Origin: an uncultured Gammaproteobacteria bacterium
GTDB taxonomy: Bacteria; Pseudomonadota; Gammaproteobacteria; Steroidobacterales; UBA11654
Direction of reading: 5' to 3'
NCBI GenBank assembly: GCA_902553145.1
Contig: CACDKD010000005.1
Span: 30,699-94,698, forward strand
DNA length: 64,000 nucleotides
Under the pieces are notes generated by a model. It was not told the DNA's origin, did no database searches, and saw only the letters and a program-made list of their open reading frames with translations. The position numbers and the translations under genes are program-made. This document shows, in pieces, positions 1-8,506 of this stretch (positions within the stretch are counted from its first letter, which is position 1; every line of letters starts with the position of its first letter).

Positions 1-657
1 ATTGCAGATGAAACAAATGAATTAATCACAGAAATAGTAAGCAGTGGTGAATTGGATTACTTGGTCCCTGAGCGAATTTGGTTGGAAACAGAAAAAGCAC
101 TGAGAACAGACTGCTTTGATGTATATTTTAAAACCCTATTTGACTTCAACGCCATTGCCGATATTTACCCGGATCTAGAAGGTGTCGATCATACACTATG
201 CTCCTCATTAACCCCGTATAGAAATGCGTCGCCTGAAATGAAGATGGCATCAATCTTCTGTGCCTTAAACAATTTGAAAGAGGGAAATATAATTGAACAT
301 TTGGATGAAATTCAGAGTCGAATCAAATTTCCGAATACGTTTAAATCATTTGCTAAAACTGCTCTAAAAACTTCAAAAATTATACATGATTCAAAAGATA
401 GTATTTCTGCTATTGATGTTTATGAAATTCTTGAAGCAACTGATGCATTTAGAAGCCCTGAATATTTCTCACTCATCATGGAGTTTCATAATCTAGCTGA
501 TGCCGATAATCGCAAAATAAAAATCATTATAGATGCTTTTGATTCTTGCAAAGACATTGGATATGACGAGGAGACATTCGAAGGATTAGAGGGAGACTCA
601 ATTAAGAAAAAAATTGATGGCCTTAGGATCGAAAAAATCGATTCAAGCCTGAAATAA
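1..657 (+). CDS. cca: CCA tRNA nucleotidyltransferase, C-terminal part (cut by window start)
   Basis: The frame is open through base 1, so only the last 218 residues are seen. The enzyme builds or repairs the 3' CCA end of tRNAs in the cytoplasm. The opening segment (SGELDYLVPERIWLETEKAL) matches the body region following the catalytic head in E. coli-type Cca, and the position beside uppP, folB/folK, tsaD and rpsU is the standard gammaproteobacterial order. Where E. coli Cca carries the HD motif CHDLGKG, this protein has CALNNLKEG at the equivalent spacing, so the phosphohydrolase activity of the HD domain is probably lost while tRNA maturation remains. The stop lies 2 bases from the convergent end of the next gene. 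Confidence 0.85.
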   Translation: MADETNELITEIVSSGELDYLVPERIWLETEKALRTDCFDVYFKTLFDFNAIADIYPDLEGVDHTLCSSLTPYRNASPEMKMASIFCALNNLKEGNIIEHLDEIQSRIKFPNTFKSFAKTALKTSKIIHDSKDSISAIDVYEILEATDAFRSPEYFSLIMEFHNLADADNRKIKIIIDAFDSCKDIGYDEETFEGLEGDSIKKKIDGLRIEKIDSSLK

Positions 658-658
658 C

Positions 659-1213
659 CTATACCGGTCTTCCCAACGTTAACTTCACATTTAACTTCTC
701 GATCAATGAATAAGAGTAAAGCACTTTCCAAGACGCAATATCATCTACAATTTCAACAATTGATAACTTATCTAATGTAATCATTCCTGGTGGCGAGTCC
801 AATTTACTTATTATTTGATCTTTTATTGAGGGCTCTTTATTCCCATAAAAAAGGCTGATGTGAGGATTGTATTCTTTAGGAGGTATATTCAAAAGATCAT
901 CCAACCTTCCCTTTAAATACAGAAGCTCAGGTGAAACTTGAATCTGAACATAAAATGATTGGAAAATGTTGTCTTCGGTTCCGTATCCATTTGTTCTCAT
1001 CTCAAGCACACTATTGGTCATAGCTAAATCCTCTAATTCACCTAAAATTTTCTCGTCTAAAATTTGAAAAGGCCCCGATAACGTTAGATGTACCTTAAAT
1101 AGTGGCCCATTGAGCGAATGATTGACTGTGTGTTGTAGCTTATTGAGCGAGGCAAAATCAGTATGGCTAAATTCTCCCCAGATATAATATGTTTTCTTGG
1201 TTGATTGAGTCAT
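659..1213 (-). CDS. 2H phosphoesterase / cyclic phosphodiesterase-like protein
   Basis: A 184-residue protein with two HxT/S-type motifs, HLTL at residues 42-45 and HISL at 118-121. These are the paired catalytic histidines of the 2H phosphoesterase superfamily (LigT, CPDase, eukaryotic cyclic phosphodiesterases). Members hydrolyse 2',3'-cyclic phosphates or related nucleotide bonds; the substrate here is unknown. There is no signal peptide, so it should be cytoplasmic. It lies convergent to cca and 20 bases downstream of uppP on the same strand. A tRNA or RNA-repair role beside cca is attractive but is only inference. Confidence 0.75.
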   Translation of the reverse strand: MTQSTKKTYYIWGEFSHTDFASLNKLQHTVNHSLNGPLFKVHLTLSGPFQILDEKILGELEDLAMTNSVLEMRTNGYGTEDNIFQSFYVQIQVSPELLYLKGRLDDLLNIPPKEYNPHISLFYGNKEPSIKDQIISKLDSPPGMITLDKLSIVEIVDDIASWKVLYSYSLIEKLNVKLTLGRPV

Positions 1214-1233
1214 GATTCCCGTCTTCTATGCGT

Positions 1234-2013
1234 TTACAAGAACATGAAGATAGCTGAACCCAAAACTACTCTGTAAAGAACGAAAGGGAGCATGCCGATT
1301 TTCATGACAAAAGCCAAAAATAAATGAATTGTATAGTATGCAATGACAAAGGAGACGGTTAAACCTGTTAGCAGATGAATGTAATTAATATCTAAAAAAC
1401 CGACTGAATACAGATCATATGCTTGAAGTATGGATGCTGCAAGGATGACTGGGATTGCCAACAAAAAAGAAAATCTGGCAGATTCGACTCTTCCAAGACC
1501 CATAAATAAACCCATGGTAATGGTTATACCTGATCTCGACACGCCCGGAATAAGAGCAAGAATTTGAGCCAGCCCAATAAGCAGTCCAATTTGGAGAGTT
1601 AAATTCCTCCCTCCAGAGCTAACTTTATCTGATGCAAGCAAAAGAAATCCGAAAATGATACTGGTCGAAGCTATCACGTTAGATGATCTCAGATTGGCCT
1701 CAATCCAATCATTAAAAAGTCCACCAGCTATGACAACTGGTATTGTTGCAATAACTAAAATCATTAAATCCGAGTGGACGATATTCTTTCCTCGATTTTT
1801 AATAGGGTCTTCGATCATCCTGCAAAGATCATCTTTGAAATATATAAGGACTGCCAAAAGTGTTCCAAAATGCAAAGAAATATCAAACAATAATCCTTGA
1901 TCGTTCCAACCAGCTATCTTTGATATCAGTATCAAGTGGGCAGAACTCGAAATGGGCAAGAATTCAGTTAGTCCCTGGATAATTGCTAATATTAATGTCT
2001 GTATTAGATCCAT
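1234..2013 (-). CDS. uppP: Undecaprenyl-diphosphatase UppP/BacA
   Basis: A polytopic inner-membrane enzyme that dephosphorylates undecaprenyl diphosphate to recycle the lipid carrier for peptidoglycan and O-antigen synthesis; it also confers bacitracin tolerance. Both family motifs are intact: QGLTEFLPISSSAH at residues 14-27, with the catalytic Glu and Ser cluster, and PGVSRSG at 156-162. Length (259 aa) is slightly under the usual 265-273. It follows the methyltransferase gene by 6 bases on the same strand, and its place between cca and the folate genes is the usual gammaproteobacterial neighbourhood. Confidence 0.97.
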   Translation of the reverse strand: MDLIQTLILAIIQGLTEFLPISSSAHLILISKIAGWNDQGLLFDISLHFGTLLAVLIYFKDDLCRMIEDPIKNRGKNIVHSDLMILVIATIPVVIAGGLFNDWIEANLRSSNVIASTSIIFGFLLLASDKVSSGGRNLTLQIGLLIGLAQILALIPGVSRSGITITMGLFMGLGRVESARFSFLLAIPVILAASILQAYDLYSVGFLDINYIHLLTGLTVSFVIAYYTIHLFLAFVMKIGMLPFVLYRVVLGSAIFMFL

Positions 2014-2019
2014 AAGTTA

Positions 2020-3162
2020 TTAAAGAGTATGAGTTAAGTGATTTAATTCTTCAAAATTGTCTTTCGATATTTTTTTGCTGAGAATCATGCACTTAAAAAC
2101 ATCGCCCATATAATTTGGCATGATGAGTTTTTTAAGTTTTTGAGTTTCTCTCATACGTGACTCCTCAGAATCGATATCCCCAATGATGCTTAATGAACTT
2201 TCATTAAGCAAAAACATCGCTTGGGTTGTGAAAAGGTCTATGAAGAACCCTTCATCAATGGCGACATTAGCCAACTGAGTAAAATCTACAGACGCAGAAA
2301 TGTCTTGATAACCTAAGTTCTTGAATGGATCTTCAATGACTTGATTCTGATAATGGCAAATCATGTTTCCTTTCGATCTATCAGATCTATAAAAATCATT
2401 TCTAACATATCCATAATCTATAAATATCATCGAACCTTTGTTGATCATTTGTGAGATTGCTTTAAACCATTTTTGAAAATCCAGTCGAACCTCAGAGATA
2501 AAGCCCTCTTCAAATTGTCGGTCAATCTCACTCGATATGATTTCAATTTCATCCGATAACTTTTTACCGCTTTTTTTTGTTGCTTCCTCAAGCTCACCAT
2601 TTTTAAGAGTCACGCCTAATTCATATATTTGGTTATTTTCTATCGTAAATCGTTTAAATGGGAGAGCATCAATCACCTCATTTGCGATCAATACCCCATC
2701 GATTGGATCTACATCGAGGGATTCAAGCCAAGTGACTTTATCTCTAATGTTTTTTGGTAGATCAGATATTAATTGCATTTGCCTGTCTCTCAAGTCTGCG
2801 CTTATTTCTAAAATATAGTACTGCCCTATCTCTACTCCTAACTCCTCTAGCTCTTTTAGATATTCAAATGCAAATGTCCCTTTCCCCGCTCCTACCTCAA
2901 TTACAGAGGGCTCATCATGCATCTCAAGCAATCGATTGGTCTGTCTAGCAATTGCTTTTGAGAAATATTTCGAAATCTCAGGTGCTGTTGTAAAGTCCCC
3001 ACCCTGTCCTATTTTGTATGAGCCGGAAGAATAATACCCCAATCCAGGCTCATACATTGCCGTATTGAAAAAGAGATCAAATGGGATCCAACCATTGCTT
3101 TGTTCGATTCTATTCTTAAGAAGCTCTTTGAGGATAAATGTTTGTTCAATTTCAGGATTCAT
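2020..3162 (-). CDS. SAM-dependent methyltransferase, MidA/NDUFAF7 family
   Basis: A 380-residue class I SAM methyltransferase of the COG1565/PF02636 family. The SAM-binding loop reads VIEVGAGKG around residues 88-95. The mitochondrial relative NDUFAF7 dimethylates an arginine of the complex I subunit NDUFS2; the substrate of bacterial members is not established. The N-terminal segment with YEPGLGYY and the GDFTTAPE motif near residue 55 is typical of the family. It reads away from the divergent pteridine reductase gene 66 bases upstream and is nearly contiguous with uppP. It is likely cytoplasmic, with no membrane segment. Confidence 0.85.
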   Translation of the reverse strand: MNPEIEQTFILKELLKNRIEQSNGWIPFDLFFNTAMYEPGLGYYSSGSYKIGQGGDFTTAPEISKYFSKAIARQTNRLLEMHDEPSVIEVGAGKGTFAFEYLKELEELGVEIGQYYILEISADLRDRQMQLISDLPKNIRDKVTWLESLDVDPIDGVLIANEVIDALPFKRFTIENNQIYELGVTLKNGELEEATKKSGKKLSDEIEIISSEIDRQFEEGFISEVRLDFQKWFKAISQMINKGSMIFIDYGYVRNDFYRSDRSKGNMICHYQNQVIEDPFKNLGYQDISASVDFTQLANVAIDEGFFIDLFTTQAMFLLNESSLSIIGDIDSEESRMRETQKLKKLIMPNYMGDVFKCMILSKKISKDNFEELNHLTHTL

Positions 3163-3228
3163 TCTGCGCAGTGATCAGGGGTGTTTTTTTAATTATCCAT
3201 CATATAACTTTTCAATTAAAATAGAGCG

Positions 3229-3969
3229 ATGAATAACCAAGATAATAAATGGGTATTGATCACTGGGGGAGCAAAAAGGATCGGTGCTGAAGTTGCTAGG
3301 ACATTGCATGCAAGAGGCATGAATATAGCCATTCATTACAATAGCTCAAATCAAGATGCGGAATCATTGTGCGATGAACTCAACGCGATCAGAAAAAATT
3401 CAATCATGATTTTTGGCGCCAATTTGACTTCAGATGACGCTGTAGAAGCTCTAATACCCAATGTTCTCAATAAAACAGGTCGCCTGGATGTCTTGATCAA
3501 TAATGCATCAACATTTTACCCAACGCCAATCGACGATATTTCTCATGACGATTGGGATAGTTTGATTGGAACAAACCTCAAAGCGCCCTTGTTTCTTTGC
3601 AAGCATGCCGCTAAACACTTAAGAAAAACAAAGGGGTCAATTGTAAATATGGTAGACATTCACGCAACCAAGCCACTGAGCAATCACCCCGTTTATGGGC
3701 CTGCTAAATCTGGTTTAGTCATGCTAACAAGGTCACTCGCTAGAGATCTGGCGCCTGATGTGAGAGTCAATGGAGTTGCCCCTGGAATGATCCTATGGCC
3801 CGAAAAAGAGCCTCCTGAGAATATTAAAGAAAAAATCATTGAGCAAATCCCATTAAGGCGATCTGGATCACCAAAAGATATTGCAAATACAATAAAATTT
3901 TTGATTGAAGATGCCGATTATATGACAGGTCAAATCATTGCAGTAGACGGTGGAAGAGGCATTAACTGA
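3229..3969 (+). CDS. Pteridine reductase-type short-chain dehydrogenase (FolM-like)
   Basis: A 246-residue SDR protein. The cofactor motif is TGGAKRIG at residues 12-19, with the Arg that marks the pteridine-reductase subgroup and NADPH preference. The NNAS motif is near residue 91. The active site has Tyr156-x-x-x-Lys160, but the usual catalytic Ser is Asp143 (NMVDIHA), as in PTR1/FolM. Expected reaction: reduction of dihydrobiopterin, dihydromonapterin or dihydrofolate to the tetrahydro form. The convergent folK and folB genes 7 bases away support a folate/pterin role and suggest it may support DHFR function. Confidence 0.85.
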   Translation: MNNQDNKWVLITGGAKRIGAEVARTLHARGMNIAIHYNSSNQDAESLCDELNAIRKNSIMIFGANLTSDDAVEALIPNVLNKTGRLDVLINNASTFYPTPIDDISHDDWDSLIGTNLKAPLFLCKHAAKHLRKTKGSIVNMVDIHATKPLSNHPVYGPAKSGLVMLTRSLARDLAPDVRVNGVAPGMILWPEKEPPENIKEKIIEQIPLRRSGSPKDIANTIKFLIEDADYMTGQIIAVDGGRGIN

Positions 3970-3976
3970 TTCCTAT

Positions 3977-4480
3977 TTAGATTCTCTTAGAGACATCTAA
4001 GTTTTCTTTCAGCCTGTTCCATAGCTCTAGAAAAGTAATTTTCTCAATGGGATGCTTGCCCTCTGGGAAGAGCTCAGCAAGTGGCTCTAGAACAAATCCA
4101 TACTTTAAAATCTCGTCACGAGGTATGTTTAAATCTATATTGACCACCTCGTCATATAATAAAACATCGATATCAAGCGTTCTATCATTAAATGCTTTAG
4201 TTCCTGTGACTCTGCCAGTCATCTCTTCAATGCGATGAAGTTCCGAAATCAATTCTACTGGTTCGAGAACTGTATAGATCTTTACAACCAAATTTAGAAA
4301 ATCAGATCCCTTAAATCCCACAGCCTCTGTTAGGTAGGTCGACGAAGAAGTTATCTCGCCAAAGATTTTGCTTAACTGATCCAGTGCAAATTGAATATTC
4401 TTTTCGGGGGAAACATTGCTTCCTAAGCTGAGATAGGCTGTTGAGAAACTCAATTTACTCTTCCTCTTTAGTCCTCTCAA
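3977..4480 (-). CDS. folK: 2-amino-4-hydroxy-6-hydroxymethyldihydropteridine pyrophosphokinase
   Basis: HPPK transfers pyrophosphate from ATP to 6-hydroxymethyl-dihydropterin in folate synthesis. The N-terminal core TAYLSLGSNVSPEKN, the FLNLVVKI strand and the C-terminal RTLDIDVLLY motif with its paired metal-binding aspartates are all present. Length is 167 aa, with about 13 residues before the usual start. The chosen ATG overlaps the end of folB by 26 bases, which suggests translational coupling; an internal start nearer residue 14 cannot be excluded. It forms a folB-folK unit downstream of tsaD on the minus strand. Confidence 0.95.
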   Translation of the reverse strand: MRGLKRKSKLSFSTAYLSLGSNVSPEKNIQFALDQLSKIFGEITSSSTYLTEAVGFKGSDFLNLVVKIYTVLEPVELISELHRIEEMTGRVTGTKAFNDRTLDIDVLLYDEVVNIDLNIPRDEILKYGFVLEPLAELFPEGKHPIEKITFLELWNRLKENLDVSKRI

Positions 4481-4814
4481 TAATCAAACCTACATTTTCG
4501 GAGTCTCTTATTGCAAAGGGCTTTGAAACTTTTAGCTTTAACCAAGAAACATCAAATTCATTCAAGATTGTCTGAGCAATTGTTTCTGCAAGTGTCTCGA
4601 TTAATTCGAATTGATTTTCGGCAGCCATCGTTTTTATTCTTTTGGTTACTGCTTTATAATCAAGGGCATCATCGATTGAATCAGAAGCCGCTGCAACTCT
4701 GATGTCAGTGGATAATTCCAAGTCAAAAACTACTTTCTGTGGAAGCCTTTTTTCCCATTCCCAGATACCAATGACTGTCTCAACTTCTAATTTTTTAAGA
4801 AATATTTTATCCAC
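4455..4814 (-). CDS. folB: Dihydroneopterin aldolase
   Basis: A 119-residue FolB that cleaves 7,8-dihydroneopterin to 6-hydroxymethyl-dihydropterin and glycolaldehyde, one step before FolK. The conserved N-terminal GIWEWEKRLPQKVVFDLEL stretch, the Glu in QFELIETLAETIA and the Lys in LKVSKPFAIR match the family's substrate-binding Glu and catalytic Lys. It overlaps tsaD upstream by 8 bases and folK downstream by 26 bases, so the three genes are almost certainly co-transcribed. Confidence 0.95.
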   Translation of the reverse strand: MDKIFLKKLEVETVIGIWEWEKRLPQKVVFDLELSTDIRVAAASDSIDDALDYKAVTKRIKTMAAENQFELIETLAETIAQTILNEFDVSWLKLKVSKPFAIRDSENVGLIIERTKEEE

Positions 4815-5862
4815 CTAGTGACTCCGAGGCATATATGTTCTCTATAGACCATCTTGGGTTGATTTTGATTTCATAGTTATCATTCATGATCCCATCTTGA
4901 TACCTAAAACACCCTGTCAATGCAATCATTGCTGCATTATCTGTGCAAAACTCAATACTAGGATAACTCACATCAACATCAATTTTTTCAAATACTTCAT
5001 TCATCTCATCTCTGAGTCTCCTATTTGCACCAACTCCTCCAGCGATAATGATGTCGCTTACATCCATTTGGCTGACAGCCCTCCTGCTTTTCTCTACCAA
5101 GCAGTCAACAATTGCCTCTTGATAGGCGTTTGCTATATCTGCAATGCATTGCTCATCTAGTGCTTTTTGTTCTTTGAGCTCATTTACTGTGTATAAAAGT
5201 GAGGTCTTTAAACCGCTGAAACTAAAATCAAGATTGTCTTTAGGATCCATCATTGGCCTAGGGAATTCGAAGTCATTTTCATTTCCTGACAACGCCATCT
5301 TCGCAATGGCTGGACCACCCGGGTAACCCAAGCCCAGCAGGCTTGATGCTTTGTCAAAGGCTTCTCCTGCTGCATCGTCAAGAGTTTGACCAATCAATTG
5401 ATATTCTCCTCTTTCTTTCACATAGACCAAAAGCGTATGCCCTCCAGACACCAATAAAGCGACAAAGGGCATTTTCGTTCGTTCACTTTCCAATAGAGGG
5501 GCCAGTAAATGAGCTTCCATATGATGCACCGGGATGCTTGGGATGCCAAGAGAGAATGCCAGTGCATTTGCTGTAACAGAGCCAACAAGCAATGCACCGG
5601 ATAAACCTGGGCCTGCAGTGTATGCGATTGCATTAACATCATTGATGGTCCTATTTGTTTCTTTAAGCAAATGATCGATCATTGGCAATAACTTGCTGAT
5701 ATGATCCCTAGAAGCCAACTCTGGAACAACGCCCCCATAATCACGATGCAACTCAATTTGACTGAATACCTTGTGAGCAATCAGTCCTTTTTCAGAGTCG
5801 TACAGTGCAGTTGCTGTTTCATCGCAACTGGTTTCTATTCCTAATATTAAATCAGAGCTCAT
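4807..5862 (-). CDS. tsaD: tRNA N6-adenosine threonylcarbamoyltransferase TsaD
   Basis: TsaD transfers the threonylcarbamoyl group to A37 of ANN-decoding tRNAs (t6A), working with TsaB and TsaE. Length is 351 aa. The ASKHA nucleotide motif GIETSCDET begins at residue 8, the metal-binding HMEAH motif is at 114-118, and VSGGHT follows shortly after. The conserved C-terminal ATP-binding segment GGVGANRRLRDE is present. It is divergent from rpsU across about 90 bases, the classic tsaD/rpsU arrangement, and overlaps folB by 8 bases. Confidence 0.98.
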   Translation of the reverse strand: MSSDLILGIETSCDETATALYDSEKGLIAHKVFSQIELHRDYGGVVPELASRDHISKLLPMIDHLLKETNRTINDVNAIAYTAGPGLSGALLVGSVTANALAFSLGIPSIPVHHMEAHLLAPLLESERTKMPFVALLVSGGHTLLVYVKERGEYQLIGQTLDDAAGEAFDKASSLLGLGYPGGPAIAKMALSGNENDFEFPRPMMDPKDNLDFSFSGLKTSLLYTVNELKEQKALDEQCIADIANAYQEAIVDCLVEKSRRAVSQMDVSDIIIAGGVGANRRLRDEMNEVFEKIDVDVSYPSIEFCTDNAAMIALTGCFRYQDGIMNDNYEIKINPRWSIENIYASESLGG

Positions 5863-5955
5863 TTCCTTTGCTTTTTGAATGGTTAATCTGTATATTTCAC
5901 CGTCTATTAAGGGTTTAAGTATATATTTATTTAATTCAACTGGAAGGTATAAGTT

Positions 5956-6171
5956 TTGCCATTAGTAAAAGTTAAAGATAACGAATATTTCGATTACGCG
6001 CTGAGACGATTCAAAAGGTCTTGCGAGAAAGCTGGTATTGTTAACGAATACCGAAAAAGAGAATTCTATGAGAAGCCAACTCAAGAAAGGAAGCGAAAAA
6101 AAGCTGCTGCTGTAAAAAGAGAAAGAAAGAGAGTAACTCGAGAGCATAATCGCTCAAGAAGACTCTACTAA
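5956..6171 (+). CDS. rpsU: 30S ribosomal protein S21
   Basis: The 71-residue bS21 protein, which helps the 30S subunit bind mRNA. The central [13 protein letters not shown] and [13 protein letters not shown] stretches match the family almost exactly, and the C-terminus ends RRLY. The start is a TTG preceded by a GGAAGG Shine-Dalgarno sequence about 8 bases upstream; no in-frame ATG could serve. It heads the rpsU-yqeY-dnaG-rpoD series, with 6 bases to yqeY. Confidence 0.98.
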   Translation: MPLVKVKDNEYFDYALRRFKRSCEKAGIVNEYRKREFYEKPTQERKRKKAAAVKRERKRVTREHNRSRRLY

Positions 6172-6177
6172 AACACT

Positions 6178-6633
6178 TTGACACTTCTCACTCAAATTCA
6201 AGTCCAAGTCAAGGATGCCATGAAAGCGGGAGATAAGCTAAAGCTGTCAACGCTAAGAATGCTGGTTGCAGCAATCAAACAAAAAGAAATCGATACAAGG
6301 ACTGAATTATCGGATGACGAAGTGATATCCATTATTGAAAAACAGGTCCAACAAAGACTTGAATCAGCAGAGCAATACAAAGCTGCTGGGAGAGATGAGC
6401 TCTTTGAGAAAGAAAGCCAAGAAGCTGAGATCTTGACTACATACCTTCCAGAAAAAATGAGTGAGGTAGAGGTTGCTGAAATGATTGAGAAAATCATGAG
6501 TGATATGGGTGAAGTCACGATGAAAGAAATGGGCAATCTTATGGCAAAGCTTAGGAATCAGGCAGGATCAAAGATTGATATGAAACTGGCAAGCCAAATG
6601 GTCCGTGATAAAATTGCCAATCAAGACAACTAG
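6178..6633 (+). CDS. yqeY: GatB/YqeY domain protein
   Basis: A 151-residue YqeY-family protein, homologous to the C-terminal tRNA-binding domain of the amidotransferase subunit GatB but encoded alone. Its job is not established; a role in tRNA-dependent amidation or tRNA binding is assumed from homology. It has family stretches such as RMLVAAIKQKEID, the helical EVAEMIEKIM region and a C-terminal GSKIDMKLASQMVR segment. It starts with TTG six bases after rpsU. The rpsU-yqeY-dnaG order is common in Proteobacteria. Confidence 0.93.
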   Translation: MTLLTQIQVQVKDAMKAGDKLKLSTLRMLVAAIKQKEIDTRTELSDDEVISIIEKQVQQRLESAEQYKAAGRDELFEKESQEAEILTTYLPEKMSEVEVAEMIEKIMSDMGEVTMKEMGNLMAKLRNQAGSKIDMKLASQMVRDKIANQDN

Positions 6634-6706
6634 ATAGACCTTTTACTTTTTTTCAAATCTACTTAGACTTACTAGTTAGACTTTTCTCTGGTAATTATTA
6701 ATACGT

Positions 6707-8443
6707 GTGATGGTAGAAAGAATTCCTCAGGCATTCATAGATGATTTGATTGATCGATCAGACATTACTGAGATCATTGGCAAACGCATTGAGATTAAAA
6801 AGGCAGGGAAGGAGTACAAAGCATGTTGTCCTTTTCATAACGAAAAAACACCTTCATTCACAATCAGTCCAGAAAAAGGGTTTTATCACTGCTTTGGATG
6901 CGGAGCTCATGGAACCAGTCTTGGGTTCTTAATGGATTACGAAAAACTCACATTTGTTGAGGCGATCGAAGAGCTCGCAAAAATACTAGGTATGGAAGTC
7001 CCCAAATCCAATGAAGACATCAAGCTCACAAAAAAACAAACAAGCTTAAAATCATTGCTCAATCAAGTTTCTGAATACTTTCAGTTAAATCTAAAATCCT
7101 CAGAAAAAACAATTGGATACCTTAAAAATAGAGGCATTGACGGGAAAACCGCAAAAGATTTTTGCATTGGCTATTCAAAAGATTCATGGGATGACATCAC
7201 CAAGAAATTTGGATCAACAGAAAAAAATATTGATCAACTTGTTGAGGCCGGCCTGATCATCAAAAAAGATAAGGGCGGTTATTATGATCGATTTAGAAAT
7301 AGAGTCATGTTCCCAATCAGAGATAACAGGGGTGATGTGGTTGGATTTGGCGGAAGAGTAATTGACGAAGAGGATGATCCAAAATATTTAAACTCTCCTG
7401 AGACAACACTTTTTAAGAAAGGTTATCTTCTTTATGGTCTATACGAAGGCAAACAAGAAATCTCAGCGACAAAAGAAGTTATTCTCGTTGAAGGATACAC
7501 AGATGTCATTGGTCTCTCGCAATATCAAGTTCGCAATGCATTGGCAACATTAGGAACCGCAACAACTGAAAATCATATAAAGCTCATTTTTCAAAAAGCG
7601 AATGAGCTCACTTTTTGTTTCGATGCAGACAATGCAGGCAGAAAAGCAGCAATCAGAGCTCTTGAGATCTGCCTGCCTTTGATAAAACAAAATAAGAGCG
7701 TTAAATTTTTAATGCTTGATAAAGGAAACGATCCCGATACAGCTATAAGAGAGCAAGGAACTGATGGATTTAAAGGCTTGCTCAAAAAATCAATCACATT
7801 GGATGACATGATTATAGAAATTTGTAACAGCAGTTTTGAAATTGACTCTTTGACTGGCAAAGCAAATGCTGCTGAAAAAGCAATTCATCTCGTTCGTAAA
7901 ATTAGCGAGGGGATATATAAAGATCTCGTTGTAGAAAAAATCGCAAAACATTATGGAGTGCCCACGAACAAGTTTATGTCTGGAACATTGAAAACAAAGA
8001 AAGAAAAAATAAAAGCCAAAGGTGATGCTGGCAGTAAGAGACCCACGCTTGTTCATCAGGCTATCAAGATTCTACTGAATGAGCCTAGTCTAGCAATCAA
8101 ACTCAATCCAAGTGCTGACCTCAAATATTTAGACATCAAGGGTATTGATATTCTCAATGATATCATAGACTTAGTAGATAATAACCATTCCACTAAAGTG
8201 GCTACGATAATTCATCATTTTGAAGATGATAAATTGAGAAACTTTCTTGCTGAACTGGCTATAGAAGACATCTTGGTTAATCCAGGGGAACTAGAAAAAG
8301 AATTCGATGACATTGTTTTGAGCTTAAAAAAAGCAAATCAAAGAAAAGAGCTTAACGGACTTCTTAAAAAAGCAAAAAATAAATCTTTGAGTAAGCCTGA
8401 TGAGGAAAGGCTCGCGGAACTGACAAATATTCCAAAAAATTAA
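6707..8443 (+). CDS. dnaG: DNA primase
   Basis: DnaG (578 aa, close to E. coli's 581) makes RNA primers for replication. It has the N-terminal CHC2 zinc-binding domain (CPFH at 41-44 and CFGC at 62-65), the RNA-polymerase core, the Toprim motif VEGYTDVIG near residue 262 followed by DADNAGRKAA, and a C-terminal helicase-binding region of weaker conservation. Translation may begin at GTG 6707 or the adjacent ATG 6710. The C-terminal quarter is lysine-rich and diverged. It lies between yqeY and rpoD in the macromolecular-synthesis arrangement. Confidence 0.98.
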   Translation: MMVERIPQAFIDDLIDRSDITEIIGKRIEIKKAGKEYKACCPFHNEKTPSFTISPEKGFYHCFGCGAHGTSLGFLMDYEKLTFVEAIEELAKILGMEVPKSNEDIKLTKKQTSLKSLLNQVSEYFQLNLKSSEKTIGYLKNRGIDGKTAKDFCIGYSKDSWDDITKKFGSTEKNIDQLVEAGLIIKKDKGGYYDRFRNRVMFPIRDNRGDVVGFGGRVIDEEDDPKYLNSPETTLFKKGYLLYGLYEGKQEISATKEVILVEGYTDVIGLSQYQVRNALATLGTATTENHIKLIFQKANELTFCFDADNAGRKAAIRALEICLPLIKQNKSVKFLMLDKGNDPDTAIREQGTDGFKGLLKKSITLDDMIIEICNSSFEIDSLTGKANAAEKAIHLVRKISEGIYKDLVVEKIAKHYGVPTNKFMSGTLKTKKEKIKAKGDAGSKRPTLVHQAIKILLNEPSLAIKLNPSADLKYLDIKGIDILNDIIDLVDNNHSTKVATIIHHFEDDKLRNFLAELAIEDILVNPGELEKEFDDIVLSLKKANQRKELNGLLKKAKNKSLSKPDEERLAELTNIPKN

Positions 8444-8465
8444 CAAATATCACCATAAATAGGGC

Positions 8466-8471
8466 TATAAT
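8466..8471 (+). promoter_or_regulatory. Possible -10 element before rpoD
   Basis: A perfect TATAAT lies 35 bases upstream of the rpoD ATG and is embedded in the small inverted repeat GGC-TATAAT-AGCC. The best -35-like hexamer (TTAACA at 8440-8445) is 20 bases away, longer than ideal, so this is only a candidate internal promoter giving rpoD expression independent of dnaG. Confidence 0.3.
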
Positions 8472-8506
8472 AGCCAACCAATTTTTTATAGGCAGCAATA
8501 GAAACA

